Origin: Streptomyces musisoli
GTDB taxonomy: Bacteria > Actinomycetota > Actinomycetes > Streptomycetales > Streptomycetaceae
Assembly: GCF_016741855.1 (NCBI RefSeq)
Contig: NZ_JAERRH010000019.1
Location: forward strand, 1-64,000
Length of the DNA: 64,000 bases
Direction of reading: 5' to 3'
Part shown: positions 15,707 to 24,158 of the stretch, piece by piece
How the letters are laid out: each line of letters starts with the position of its first letter
Position numbering within the stretch: the first letter of the stretch is position 1
Position numbers and translations under genes: made by a program
The notes under the pieces: generated by a model
The model's input: only the letters and a program-made list of their open reading frames with translations
Told to the model about the DNA's origin: nothing
Database searches by the model: none

Positions 15707-16981
15707 ATGCGCCGTACAAGACATGTTGGCCGCTTAGGCGGAGCGGTCACCGCCGCCGTACTCACCGCCATGGGCATCGCCGCCCAGCCCGCCGCCGCCG
15801 CCCCGGCCCAGCCCGCAGCGCCCGTCGCAGCCCCGGCCGCCGGGCAGACATGCACGCCGGCCGACCTCGGCAAGCGCCACCCGGTCATCAAGTCCACCGA
15901 AGTGTCCCCGGCCATCACCCACTTCAAAGGCTGGTACGTCACCCAGGGCTCAACCGGTACCCAGACCATTTCCACCAACGTCCAAGAAACCATTTCGGTC
16001 TCCGTGGGCGTCAACGGCAACGTTCAGGGCAGCTTCGCCGTCGAGGCCCTCGGCACCGTCGGCGCGAGCCTGGGCCTGAACGTCCAGGTCAACTACACCA
16101 CCACCAGCAGCACCAACAAGTCCATCACCTGGGACTTTTATCAGCCCGGCTACTACGGGCTCTACGAGGGAACCAAGAAGGTCACCGGGACCTACGGCAG
16201 CCTCAACTGCAACCGCACCCAACAGGGCGACGGCAGCTGGGCGTTGAAGTGGACCGAGGGCCCCGACACCGGCAGCTACACCACCTACACCACCCTCGAA
16301 GAAGGCGCGGTCCGCTGCGAGGACAAGGTTCCCGCCAACAGCATCATGCGCAAGGCACAGGACCTCCTCGACTGCGGCTCCCCCGCCGCCACCGCGAAGC
16401 ACCCGGCCGGACCCGTCCCCTCAGCCAAGGCCGACCAGGCCAAGCACGACGCCGACAACGCCGCAACAGCCGCCAAGGCCACCCAGCGCATGAAGGCCAC
16501 CCAGGCCGCCAAGCCCGCCCCGCGCGCCGCCCTGAACTGCCAACCCGGCGCCTACAAGATCGACGTCCCAGGCAAGCCCCTGAACTGGAGCGCACCGCTC
16601 CTGGCCAACGACGGCATCCGCCTGCGCGAATCGAACTTCACCAGCGCCCACCTGGACAACTGGCGCCTGTGCAACGTGACAGAGAACAATGGAGTCCTCG
16701 AAGCGTCCCTGTGGAACTGGGGCAACGGCGGATGCGCGACCATCCCGACGAACATCGCCAACCAGGAGCAGGCCTACCTGACGACGGCCACCTGCGGGGA
16801 GGACGACCTCCAGCGGTTCTACATCTACCGCGACGTACCCGGCAGCACGAAGATCGGTCTGCAGAACAAGTACACCGGCTCCATGATGGGCCACGATCGG
16901 TACGCAGACGGGGAGTTGATCCGCCAGTACTCCAGCGGCCGGCAGGACGGAACGGGTACATACACCCTGACCGGAGTCTGA
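15707..16981 (+). CDS. Secreted beta-rich protein, possible pore-former with a lectin-like domain
   Basis: A 424-residue precursor with a signal peptide (LGGAVTAAVLTAMGIAAQ). Residues about 75-165 alternate polar and nonpolar residues rich in Ser/Thr (TQTISTNVQETISVSVGV, VQVNYTTTSSTNKSITW), then PGYYGLYEGTKKVTGTYG. This pattern is typical of extended beta-hairpins as in aerolysin-like proteins. An Ala/Lys-rich helical linker follows (residues about 240-280). The last 150 residues (PGKPLNWSAPLLA, NWRLCNV, FYIYRDVPGSTKIGLQNKY) look like a beta-trefoil or lectin-type module. No family assignment is certain. The divergent DNase neighbour makes a secreted antagonism role conceivable. Confidence 0.7.
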   Translation: MRRTRHVGRLGGAVTAAVLTAMGIAAQPAAAAPAQPAAPVAAPAAGQTCTPADLGKRHPVIKSTEVSPAITHFKGWYVTQGSTGTQTISTNVQETISVSVGVNGNVQGSFAVEALGTVGASLGLNVQVNYTTTSSTNKSITWDFYQPGYYGLYEGTKKVTGTYGSLNCNRTQQGDGSWALKWTEGPDTGSYTTYTTLEEGAVRCEDKVPANSIMRKAQDLLDCGSPAATAKHPAGPVPSAKADQAKHDADNAATAAKATQRMKATQAAKPAPRAALNCQPGAYKIDVPGKPLNWSAPLLANDGIRLRESNFTSAHLDNWRLCNVTENNGVLEASLWNWGNGGCATIPTNIANQEQAYLTTATCGEDDLQRFYIYRDVPGSTKIGLQNKYTGSMMGHDRYADGELIRQYSSGRQDGTGTYTLTGV

Positions 16982-17275
16982 CAGCCCCCACCCCGTGAAC
17001 GCGGCCCCGCACGCGAACCCCCGGCCTCCCGGTTCCGTACGGGGCCTTCCGCGTCCCTGCCCCGAGCCCGGCCTCGGGGACCGGTGCCCGCGCCTGAACC
17101 TCCCCTGCTGCATGCGGCGAACCCCTGCCAGGGTGGTGCGCGCTTCAACCCGACGACAGCATCGACATCAACTCGTGCGTATACGAGACCTGTTGACCAT
17201 GGCCAACGAGTTCTCGTCTCGGTTCGTCACCGACCCATCGGACAGGCCCTAGAAGTTCGATGAAGAGCTTGGGTT

Positions 17276-17909
17276 CTGGTCCTGCCGCGGCATCGGCAGG
17301 ACCAGACTCGTCTTGCGGCGATGGGTGAGTGGGCCGGCGAGCTGCTCGTCCGACTCGGTGTGTGTGCGCGGGGCGCGGGTGAGGTAGGCGAGGGATTCCG
17401 CGGGGGTGAAGACGCCGACGCGGATGCGGTGGCGGCCGGTGGTCACGGCGGCGTCCTGGCGGCGTGTGGTGACCAGGATCCGCCCGGTAGGCCTGGCCGG
17501 CGGCCACAGGCCGTTGAGGGTGCGCCGGGTCGGTCACGTCGTCCAGGACCACCAGCCAGCGGCAGGGGCGCTGCCCGGCCTTGGGCTCGAGCCAGACCAG
17601 GTCGGCGGGGTCGGTGCCGAGTAGTTCGGCGGCGGCCTGCGTGGAGCCGGTGATGACGCTTCGGGTGGTGGTCGCGGTGATCCACACCAGCACGTCCAGG
17701 TTGCCGGCCTGCCAGGCGGTGCGGGCGTAGTGGGCGGCAAGCTGGGTCTTGCCGACCCCGCCCAGGCCTACTACCACGCCCGCGCGTGCAGGCTGCGTGA
17801 CGACTACGGCTCCGCCGTCGCAGAGCGCCGCTGCGAGACGGAGGCGACTTCCGCGCGGTCCTGGAAACAGACGGCGGACGGAGGGATGGTTCCGACCTGG
17901 TGTGGTCAC
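17276..17909 (-). pseudogene. NB-ARC/STAND ATPase fragment, frameshifted
   Basis: On the minus strand GVVVGLGGVGKTQLAAHYA is a Walker A motif and RWLVVLDDVTDP a Walker B motif, with LVWITATTT between, as in the NB-ARC ATPases of Streptomyces STAND regulators. After Walker B the frame changes near 17520, and the family continues in another frame (RIRVGVFTPAESLAYLTRAP, TESDEQLAG). It then ends abruptly, without winged-helix, TPR or WD repeats, and the N-terminal effector or HTH domain is also absent. It is a decayed core of a signal-sensing ATPase. Confidence 0.68.
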
Positions 17910-18295
17910 GACGCCGGCAGCCGGCTCGCGACGGCCGTGCCTACGACGGTGCCGTGGAAGGTGCCGTATCGAAAATCGACATGGTCCCCGCCGGCGGTGC
18001 CCGCTTCTGTGATGCCCTTCCAGGGCTTCCCATGCTCCACGACTCGCTCCTGTCCGACCTGCACGGCATCCCGACCATACTCACCGCCAACTCCCAACTA
18101 TCGCCCACAGCCAAGCCGTTAGCCCCCTCCGTACGGCGGGTGGGACAACGGCACGGGACCGCCACCGGCACCCACCGGCCCGACTGTTTCCCGAGAAGGG
18201 AGAATCGGCGGGCCGGCATGCCGACCATCGGACTTACCGCCTGTTCGGGTGGAGTCGCTGGCGGTTGCCGGGCGGGTCGCCTGGGGGAGTCGGTA
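17910..18295. other. Intergenic region, nothing recognised
   Basis: The 386 bases give no family resemblance in any frame. The right end leads into the palindromic leader of nuclease copy 2. Confidence 0.35.
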
Positions 18296-18324
18296 CGAAG
18301 ATCACGCACTGTTCGTGATCTTCG
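18296..18324 (+). promoter_or_regulatory. Palindromic leader before nuclease copy 2
   Basis: CGAAGATCACG (18296-18306) and CGTGATCTTCG (18314-18324) form an 11-bp hairpin just before the AGAGGA ribosome binding site and GTG start at 18340. The frameshifted copy at 34954-35629 has the equivalent hairpin (35645-35676), so the element is conserved with the gene. It may be an operator or a translational control hairpin. Confidence 0.62.
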
Positions 18325-18339
18325 AGAGGACTCCCGCTC

Positions 18340-19011
18340 GTGCGATTCCTGCGTACCGCTGCCGCGGCTGCCGTGTTCGCTGCCCTCCTCGTTCCGGCGT
18401 CCGCGCACGCCGCCCCGGCCGCCGCCGCACCGGGCGACTCCGTCACCCTGCCCGTACGAGAGGCTCTGGCCCAGCTGCCGGTCCGCACCGAGGACCGCAC
18501 CGGGTATGAGCGCACCAAGTTCAAGCACTGGATTGATGCCGACCGGGACGGCTGCAACACTCGCTCAGAGGTCCTCAAGGCCGAGGCGGTCGTCGCGCCC
18601 GAGCAGGGTGCGGGCTGCAAGCTGACCGGGGGTGAGTGGTACTCGCCCTACGACGACCGCTACATCGCCGGGCCCAGCGGCCTGGACATCGACCACCTGG
18701 TCCCGCTCGCCGAGGCCTGGGACTCCGGCGCCTCCGCTTGGACGGCGAAGGAACGCGAGGCCTACGCCAACGACCTCGGCGACGATCGCGCGCTGATCGC
18801 GGTCTCCGCTGCCTCGAACCGGTCCAAGGCGGACCAGGACCCCAGCACGTGGCTTCCGCCCGCGGCCGGCTACCGCTGCCAGTACGTCACCGACTGGGTG
18901 GCCGACAAGACGCGGTGGGGCCTGAGCATCGACGCCGGCGAGCAGGCCGCGCTCACCGAGGTGCTCACCGCCTGCCCGAACGTTCCCGTCACCGTCACCG
19001 CGGCCCGCTGA
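18340..19011 (+). CDS. Secreted HNH-family nuclease, copy 2
   Basis: A 223-residue precursor from a GTG start behind GAGAGGA. The signal peptide (VRFLRTAAAAAVFAALLV, cleavage near AHAAP) leads to YERTKFKHWIDADRDGCNTR, GGEWYSPYDDRYI, DIDHLVPLAEAWDSGAS near 117, YANDLGDDRALIAVSAASN and a C-terminal CQYVTDWVADKTRWGL. The DH pair and the NR-SKADQDP segment form the HNH/DUF1524 active-site region. The cysteines at GCNTR, GCKLTGG, RCQY and ACPN probably pair in the exported enzyme. Fragments at 31813, 35000 and 62539 are close relatives of this copy rather than of copy 1. Confidence 0.88.
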   Translation: MRFLRTAAAAAVFAALLVPASAHAAPAAAAPGDSVTLPVREALAQLPVRTEDRTGYERTKFKHWIDADRDGCNTRSEVLKAEAVVAPEQGAGCKLTGGEWYSPYDDRYIAGPSGLDIDHLVPLAEAWDSGASAWTAKEREAYANDLGDDRALIAVSAASNRSKADQDPSTWLPPAAGYRCQYVTDWVADKTRWGLSIDAGEQAALTEVLTACPNVPVTVTAAR

Positions 19012-19037
19012 CCCGGTGCGGTCTGCTGACATACGCG

Positions 19038-19074
19038 GTGCCGGGGCGTGCCGACGCGTGAGGCGCCCCGGCAC
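19038..19074 (+). terminator. Terminator of nuclease copy 2
   Basis: GTGCCGGGGCG (19038-19048) pairs with CGCCCCGGCAC (19064-19074) across a 15-base loop, 26 bases after the stop codon. Confidence 0.68.
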
Positions 19075-19458
19075 GCGCTCGCGAGCCGGCACCGGCGGAC
19101 GGGCTGCCCGGCTGTGCCGGTTCGGCACGAGGTGGTGCGTTTCGGCCGTTGTTGACGTGCGAGTAGCTTGTCGGCGGGGCGGACAGGTGCTGTCTCCGGA
19201 GGGCGTTTCGAGTAGATGTCACCCGTTCGTGTGTCACACCGGCGTGCACCTGCCAACCGGGGTTCAGTGACGTGCGCCACAGGGGGCGTACTGCGCCGAG
19301 CGTGCGCCCCGCAAGGGTCGGCATGAAAGGGCAGTTCATGGCCTATGCGCACCGACTAGTTGATCACTGAGCGCGTTCGCGGCTGTTCGCTGAGTGATTT
19401 TCGACGTCCGGAGCATGCGTGTTCGGCGTCTTTCGCCGATTGAGTGGTCCTCACCACC
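19075..19458. other. Intergenic region upstream of the second sigma-like operon
   Basis: No gene was recognised. The region should contain the promoter of the operon beginning at 19518, and GTTGATCACTGAGCGC near 19360 is locally AT-richer. I could not assign promoter boxes. Confidence 0.35.
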
Positions 19459-19487
19459 GGGCGGGGGCAACAACGTTGTCCCCGCCC
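19459..19487 (+). promoter_or_regulatory. Leader hairpin of the second sigma-like operon
   Basis: GGGCGGGG (19459-19466) pairs with CCCCGCCC (19480-19487), with a short inner pairing CAAC/GTTG in the loop. It lies 30 bases upstream of the sigma-like start codon and could act as an attenuator. Confidence 0.5.
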
Positions 19488-19517
19488 TTCGCTCCCACCC
19501 CTCAGCGAAGAGGACCC

Positions 19518-20039
19518 ATGAACGAAGACGTACGCGCGGAGGACGGCGGCCAAGTCGCCGACGCCGACGCGGTACTGCCTCTGCCACTGGAGTTCGAAGC
19601 TCTCTACGTGGCCACCCAGGAGGCGTTCCACGACTACGCCCTCTTCTACCTCGGCACCAACGACGCCGCCGAAGAGGCCGTCCACCGGGCCTTCCTGGAG
19701 ATCCTCAACCACTGGAGCGCCCTGCTCGAGGAGAGCAACCTCCAGCAGCAGGCCTGGGCGATCCTGCGCCGGGTCGTCATATCGCAAGCTCTTGAGGGAT
19801 TCCGCAGGAAGCTCGCCCTTCTGCGCAGCGACATCGGCCTGTTCAAGGCGATGTCCAGCCTGCCGCCGCGCCAGTTCGACGTCATCGTCCTGCGGCACGT
19901 CCTCAACCACGACACCAAGAAGATCAGCTGGTACATGGGGGTCACCCCCAGCACGGTCGACTACCACGGCCGCAAGGCCAAGGAGCGCCTGCAGCAGGCC
20001 GTCTCGTCGTACCTGAAGAAGGAAGGGGACCGAACGTGA
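19518..20039 (+). CDS. ECF-type sigma-like protein
   Basis: A 173-residue protein with the two ECF domains. Region 2 is ALYVATQEAFHDYALFYLG, NDAAEEAVHRAFLEILNHW. Region 4 is LFKAMSSLPPRQFDVIVLR, TKKISWYMGVTPSTVDYHGRK, a canonical helix-turn-helix. It is the short paralogue of the HTH-fused protein at 7058-7954; the shared part is LF..MS.LP..QFDV. GAAGAGGA precedes the ATG. The stop overlaps the GTG of the next gene. No classical anti-sigma gene lies nearby, so the downstream partner is the likely regulator. Confidence 0.76.
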   Translation: MNEDVRAEDGGQVADADAVLPLPLEFEALYVATQEAFHDYALFYLGTNDAAEEAVHRAFLEILNHWSALLEESNLQQQAWAILRRVVISQALEGFRRKLALLRSDIGLFKAMSSLPPRQFDVIVLRHVLNHDTKKISWYMGVTPSTVDYHGRKAKERLQQAVSSYLKKEGDRT

Positions 20040-20749
20040 GCAGCGTGGAAGACCGCCTCAAGGCAGCAGGCAAGGCGCTGCAGGAGACCCGGCGTCCTTT
20101 CGACGTCGGTGCCGGCCTGCGCCGCCTGGCCCGCGAGGCCGGATACACCGCCTCCGCCCGCCCCGCCCCCCGCCAGCGCACCCGCCGCAGCAGCACCGCC
20201 GACCGCGAGATGCCCCCCGGCCCCCGTGCCGGCCACCAGCTCGCGGTCATCGCCCGCTGGGTCCTCAAGCAGCCCCAGGCCGCTGACCACGTCCAGCGTT
20301 TAGCGCAGGAGATCGGAAACGAGGACACCGTCGCCCTGCACGAAGCATCAGCAGAGGACCTCGACGTCGACGGCGCCCAGGTCTTCGCCTGCATGCTCTA
20401 CCTCGCCGGCCATCCCGAAAGCGCCTGCTTCTGGTGGCAGCTCGCCGCCGGCGCCGGTCACCGCATCGCCGCCTACTGCCTGTCCCTGCACCATCTGGAA
20501 CTCGGCGAACTCAACGAAGCCCGGCAGTGGCGCAAGGAACTCCAGCAGAACATCGACGGACCCGACGACGCCTTCCTCAACATCGTCGAACACTTCGCCA
20601 AATACGTCCGCCGGCACTGCACCGCCACCCCCGTGCCCGGCCTGACCGAAGAAGTCGAACGCCTGGCCACCCGCCCCCGCGGCGACGTCCTGGTCCTGCC
20701 CGAACGCGAACTCGCCGACCGCCTCCAGGACTGCACCAACCAGCACTGA
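20036..20749 (+). CDS. Partner protein of the sigma-like gene (WWQ-AAGAG motif)
   Basis: A 237-residue soluble protein coupled by GTGA overlap to the sigma-like gene. Residues 1-45 are basic and helical. The centre carries DVDGAQVFACMLYLAGHPES then ACFWWQLAAGAGHRIAAYCL and LHHLELGELNEARQWR, closely matching the partner at 7951-8793. The region reads as a pair of TPR/Sel1-like helices. No transmembrane segment, catalytic motif or zinc-binding anti-sigma signature is visible. Conservation of this two-gene order in two places of the window is the main evidence that the proteins act together. Confidence 0.68.
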   Translation: MSSVEDRLKAAGKALQETRRPFDVGAGLRRLAREAGYTASARPAPRQRTRRSSTADREMPPGPRAGHQLAVIARWVLKQPQAADHVQRLAQEIGNEDTVALHEASAEDLDVDGAQVFACMLYLAGHPESACFWWQLAAGAGHRIAAYCLSLHHLELGELNEARQWRKELQQNIDGPDDAFLNIVEHFAKYVRRHCTATPVPGLTEEVERLATRPRGDVLVLPERELADRLQDCTNQH

Positions 20750-20855
20750 CAACTTCCCCACAGGACACGAGAAGAGCCCACCGGATGGTCACAGGTTCCT
20801 AGGCCACCAACCACCGACAGGCTCTCCCGCAAAGCCCCACCAAGGGAGCTCCCAC

Positions 20856-21056
20856 ATGCAGCGTAGGCCCACGCCCCGCGCCACGGCCACCACAACCGGC
20901 CCGGGGCCGCACGAAAGCAGCATCGCCGCCCGGCTGCTCGCCCGTCTGCACCGCCACCGCCGCACCGCCGCCGCCCAGTTGCTGCGCGGCCTGTGCTACG
21001 GCGCCGGCACCGGCCTCACCGGCCTGGCGACCTGGTGGCTCCAACAGCACCTCTAG
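20856..21056 (+). CDS. Small basic protein with a hydrophobic C-terminal helix
   Basis: A 66-residue protein: an Arg/His/Thr-rich N-terminus, an amphipathic segment (IAARLLARLHRHRRTAAAQL) and a C-terminal hydrophobic helix (GTGLTGLATWWLQQHL). AAGGGAGCT precedes the ATG at good spacing. It lies 106 bases after the sigma partner gene and may be part of the same transcript. No family was recognised. Confidence 0.5.
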   Translation: MQRRPTPRATATTTGPGPHESSIAARLLARLHRHRRTAAAQLLRGLCYGAGTGLTGLATWWLQQHL

Positions 21057-21234
21057 GCGCACCCACCCGGCCAGGCACAGCCCCGCACAGCCGCGCCAGC
21101 CAGCCCCACGATGCGGTCCCCTCACCCCGGCGGCGGCCCAGCCGTACCGCACCCGCGCGCTCATCAAGCCGCAACCACATCAGCCACCCACCCCAGGCCG
21201 CACGACGGCCGAACCCACCCCTCGGGGGAAAGCC

Positions 21235-21546
21235 ATGTACTTCGATGACGAACTCAGCCAGAGCCGCTTCGCCCGCTGGCTCCTGCACCACAGCCGCCTC
21301 GCCGGCTACGACACCACCGCAGCCCAGACCCAGATGACGATCCTGCTGCTGACCGCTATCGCGCTGTCCGACGGCCTGGACGCCACCATGACCACACGCC
21401 TCGCACAAGCTCTCGGCGTCACGCCTCAGGACGTCACGATCGCCTATGTCGGCGAGATGCGGCAAGCCGTCCTCACCGCACTACGCAGCCACCCCGACCT
21501 CCGAGCGCTGGACACGCACCTGGACCAACTGGCCCGCAACCGTTGA
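21235..21546 (+). CDS. Hypothetical helical protein
   Basis: A 103-residue protein with a convincing start (GGGGGAAAGCC before the ATG) and typical Streptomyces codon use. It is predicted all-helical (LSQSRFARWLLHHSRLAG, QMTILLLTAIALSDGLDA, LAQALGVTPQDVTIAYVGEM). The last segment resembles a small HTH, but this is weak. Its position downstream of the sigma-like operon suggests accessory or plasmid origin. Confidence 0.55.
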   Translation: MYFDDELSQSRFARWLLHHSRLAGYDTTAAQTQMTILLLTAIALSDGLDATMTTRLAQALGVTPQDVTIAYVGEMRQAVLTALRSHPDLRALDTHLDQLARNR

Positions 21547-21591
21547 ACACAAGCACTGCCCGCACCGGAGCGCCGCCCGTACGCTGATCGC

Positions 21592-21816
21592 GTGACAGCC
21601 CGCCGCACCCTTGGCCAAGGGCCCCAGGCCCCGCATAGCATCCGCGCTGCCCAGGCCGACCTGCTCGACGCCCTCCCCGGCATCCGTCTCCCCAACCTGA
21701 ACGAGCTGCGGGACCGCGGCGTACTCGGCGCCCACCCCGCGCCGGCCCCGGCTGGCCGGCGCACGCTCGGCGCTGGCCGCCCGGCCGGCGAGGAGCCATC
21801 CCACCCTCCCGCCTGA
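21592..21816 (+). CDS. Small conserved hypothetical protein
   Basis: A 74-residue product from a GTG start: VTARRTLGQGPQAPHSIRAA, DLLDALPGIRLPNLNELRD, then a Pro-rich tail. There is no obvious ribosome binding site, so it may be leaderless. The N-terminal 50 residues look like a real small domain. No function is known. Confidence 0.42.
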   Translation: MTARRTLGQGPQAPHSIRAAQADLLDALPGIRLPNLNELRDRGVLGAHPAPAPAGRRTLGAGRPAGEEPSHPPA

Positions 21817-21839
21817 CCCCTTCCGACAGGCAGACAACG

Positions 21840-22425
21840 CCCCGCGCACGATCCTGCCCCCGGAAGGGCTCCTGGGCCGGGCGCAGGAGGGGACACGTGC
21901 CGGGCATGAGGAGCCCGACGTCGCCGTGGTCGTGACGGCCGGCGCCGGGCGTACCGAGGCGTGGCTTGCCGGGCAGGCCGCCTACGACCAGCTGCGCGGG
22001 CTGAGGGCCGGTATCCGCCGGTGCGGTGGACGGTGCTGTGGGGCCTGACCGGGGTCGGGGGCTGGCCGCGGACCCGGCGGGCGCCCGGCGGGGACGTGGC
22101 GATGCTGCGCCAGGACCAGTTGTCCGTCGCCGAGGACGGCACCCCGTGGGTGCGGACCGATCCGGCACCGGACCTGCCGGACGACGACATCCGCTGGCAT
22201 CGCGTCCCGCGCCGCGAGTACGACCGGCTGGCGGTCGATGGTTTCCCGGGGCTCGGCGGGGCGACGGCCGCCGCGCGTGAGGGCGGTGCGGTCGAGGAGG
22301 TGTGGTGGGCGGCCGGCGGGCTTGCCGTCGGGGTCGCCGGGACGCTGCTGGTGCGCGGCGTGGCGGCCAGGCGTGGTGCCGGGCCGCCACGGAACGAGCC
22401 TCGTCAGGAGCTCATCGATCTCTGA
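21840..22425 (+). pseudogene. Possible single-pass membrane protein with a frameshift
   Basis: One frame carries ILPPEGLLGRAQEGTRAGHE and VAVVVTAGAGRTEAWLAGQA up to about 22010. A second frame then carries VRWTVLWGLTGVGGWPRT, MLRQDQLSVAEDGTPWVRT and a C-terminal transmembrane helix (VWWAAGGLAVGVAGTLLVRG) to the TGA at 22423. The two halves look like one coding sequence split by a frameshift near 22015. No family was recognised and no start codon is evident. Confidence 0.38.
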
Positions 22426-22429
22426 GCGG

Positions 22430-22736
22430 ATCCGAGAACTCCACCCATCCGGTGCCCGCGACCTCGCCGACGTCACCCCCGCCCAACTCCGCGAACACTC
22501 GGATGCGCTGAGCGGGGCCAGCCACACCCACACCGTCTCCGGCCTGCGCGCCGTCTTCTCTGTCTTGCACGCCTATCGCCTAATCCCCTACGACCCGCCC
22601 CGTGCACTGCGCGTCGGCACTCCCGCCTTCACCACCCCTCTGTGGGCCGACGTCGCCCTGTTCCGCGAGGCCCTCACCTCCCCCGACCCGGCCCGGGCCG
22701 TGGTCACCGCCCTGCTCGCCTTCCACCTGCACGCGA
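22430..22736 (+). pseudogene. Integrase/tyrosine-recombinase fragment
   Basis: The segment IRELHPSGARDLADVTPAQL, SGLRAVFSVLHAYRLIPYDP, PLWADVALFREALTSPDPAR matches the core-binding region and start of the catalytic domain of a Streptomyces accessory-genome integrase. The catalytic R-H-R-Y residues are absent because the match stops at about 22736, next to the convergent membrane gene. No start codon is present. It is an internal relic of a site-specific recombinase. Confidence 0.55.
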
Positions 22737-22752
22737 ACGACCAATGCCGGCG

Positions 22753-23181
22753 CTACTCGCTGAGCATGCCGGCATTCATGCGAGACCTCGATGTTCTGCG
22801 GGACAGGCGCGCGAGCAGCAGACCCGCACCGACGGCAACGTAAAGCACGACCAGAACCCCGAGTGCGAGGTCGAGCCAGTCATAGGACGTGCCCCTGAAG
22901 AGCGAGGCCCACGCCCGGGCACCCGCGACGGATCCTGCAACTACCAGCAGCACCGACGTCACGGCATACAACGCCTTTGCAGCCCTGGGCCGCCGCTCTT
23001 TGAGTAGGTCACCACCCACGCCGAGCGCGACTACCGCGGGGATGACAGCGTGCGGCTCCAAGCGCCCCGTCCCGATCGCGTCCACGATGTTGATCAGGAC
23101 TCCGATCGAGCCGACGACCAGTGCACCGTGGGAGATACGGCGGCTCATCCATCCTCGCTTGCAGTCAGACTTCGGTGGCAA
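22753..23181 (-). CDS. Small polytopic membrane protein
   Basis: A 142-residue protein with four hydrophobic helices (GALVVGSIGVLINIVDAIG, AVIPAVVALGVGGDLL, ALYAVTSVLLVVAGSVAG, LALGVLVVLYVAVGAGLLLA). I place the start at the TTG at 23181, with GAAGGAGAG about ten bases upstream; ATG 23148 (MSRRISHG) is the alternative but has no spaced ribosome binding site. It may have landed next to the integrase fragment through recombination. Function is unknown. Confidence 0.62.
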   Translation of the reverse strand: MPPKSDCKRGWMSRRISHGALVVGSIGVLINIVDAIGTGRLEPHAVIPAVVALGVGGDLLKERRPRAAKALYAVTSVLLVVAGSVAGARAWASLFRGTSYDWLDLALGVLVVLYVAVGAGLLLARLSRRTSRSRMNAGMLSE

Positions 23182-23361
23182 TGGGCCAATCTCTCCTTCG
23201 AGACTGGCCCAGGCGTGGGACGTTACCGGGCTGGAGGTCAGGCCGGAGAACTGGCATCGGGCACGTACTCACGTCAGCTGTATTCGTACGAGCTCTGAAC
23301 AGACATGCTTTGGCCGATGCGCCGTGCTGCACGGGGCACCCGGTCGGCTCAGTCCAGCTGG

Positions 23362-24093
23362 TCAAACAGCGACGGCTGAACCGCGGGTGCCGAACGAGGT
23401 CGGGGGAGTGGGCGGGCAGGGTCTGGGGGGAGGCAGTAGGGTGCCGTGCTGGCCGTCGGTCAGCGCGTGGCAGCACGCCTCTCGCAAGGTGGGCAGTTCG
23501 TGCCGTGCACCGAGCCTGCCGAGGAAGTCCTCGGCGCTCCAGTTGATGAGCGCGCCCTGGCGTGAGAGGTAGAGCGCGACGGTGGTGATGGCATGCGCGT
23601 CGCTGTAGTCGAGCAGCAGATATCCGGCGAGTTGGTAGATCTCTGCGCGGCTGATGTGTTCCGGGCGGATGGTTGCCTTGCAGTCGATGAGTGCGCCGTC
23701 GAGAATGAAGTCGGCGTCCGCTCCGCCGACCTGCAGGCTGCCGTCGAAAACCGGGCTGCAGGTCCGGGCGTTGACGGGCAGGAGCCGCAGGTTCTCGAAG
23801 GGTCCCAGACGGGCGGCGAGTTCCATCTGCTGCCGGATGTCGTCGACCACGTAGTCCGCGACGGCATCGATGAGATCGTCCAAGGTTGCCTGGGGAGCGC
23901 ACACACCGAGGCTGTTCCCGCGCATCCAGCCGCAGTGACGAAAGATCGCCTCGAAGCTGGAGGCGACATGACACAGCCGGATGAGCCGGTCCTCCTCTGT
24001 TGCAGCGAGACACAGAGGCTGCCCCGCGTTGCTCTCGTACCGGGCCAGCTCGTCCAGCATGGCGTCGCCGGCCTTCTGCACGGCGCGGATCAC
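23362..24093 (-). CDS. PD-(D/E)xK-type nuclease-like protein, possibly N-terminally truncated
   Basis: A 243-residue frame opening with a GTG directly after an in-frame TAG. Its centre, VGGADADFILDGALIDCKA then IRPEHISRAEIYQLAGYLLLDY, has the spacing of a PD-(D/E)xK nuclease: an acidic residue in ADADF, then D-C-K, and a following helix with Gln. The N-terminal part is helical (DAMLDELARYESNAG, LCHVASSFEAIFRHCG). Because the open frame begins right at the GTG with a poorly spaced GGGAG, the native N-terminus may be lost. Such nucleases are common in defence islands, and DUF3427 and SLOG relics lie next to it. Confidence 0.6.
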   Translation of the reverse strand: MIRAVQKAGDAMLDELARYESNAGQPLCLAATEEDRLIRLCHVASSFEAIFRHCGWMRGNSLGVCAPQATLDDLIDAVADYVVDDIRQQMELAARLGPFENLRLLPVNARTCSPVFDGSLQVGGADADFILDGALIDCKATIRPEHISRAEIYQLAGYLLLDYSDAHAITTVALYLSRQGALINWSAEDFLGRLGARHELPTLREACCHALTDGQHGTLLPPPRPCPPTPPTSFGTRGSAVAV

Positions 24094-24158
24094 CTCCCGG
24101 CGCTAACAGACCAGCCCCGCCGCGGAGGAGAGTTCCTGTGACGGGGCTGCACAACTTC

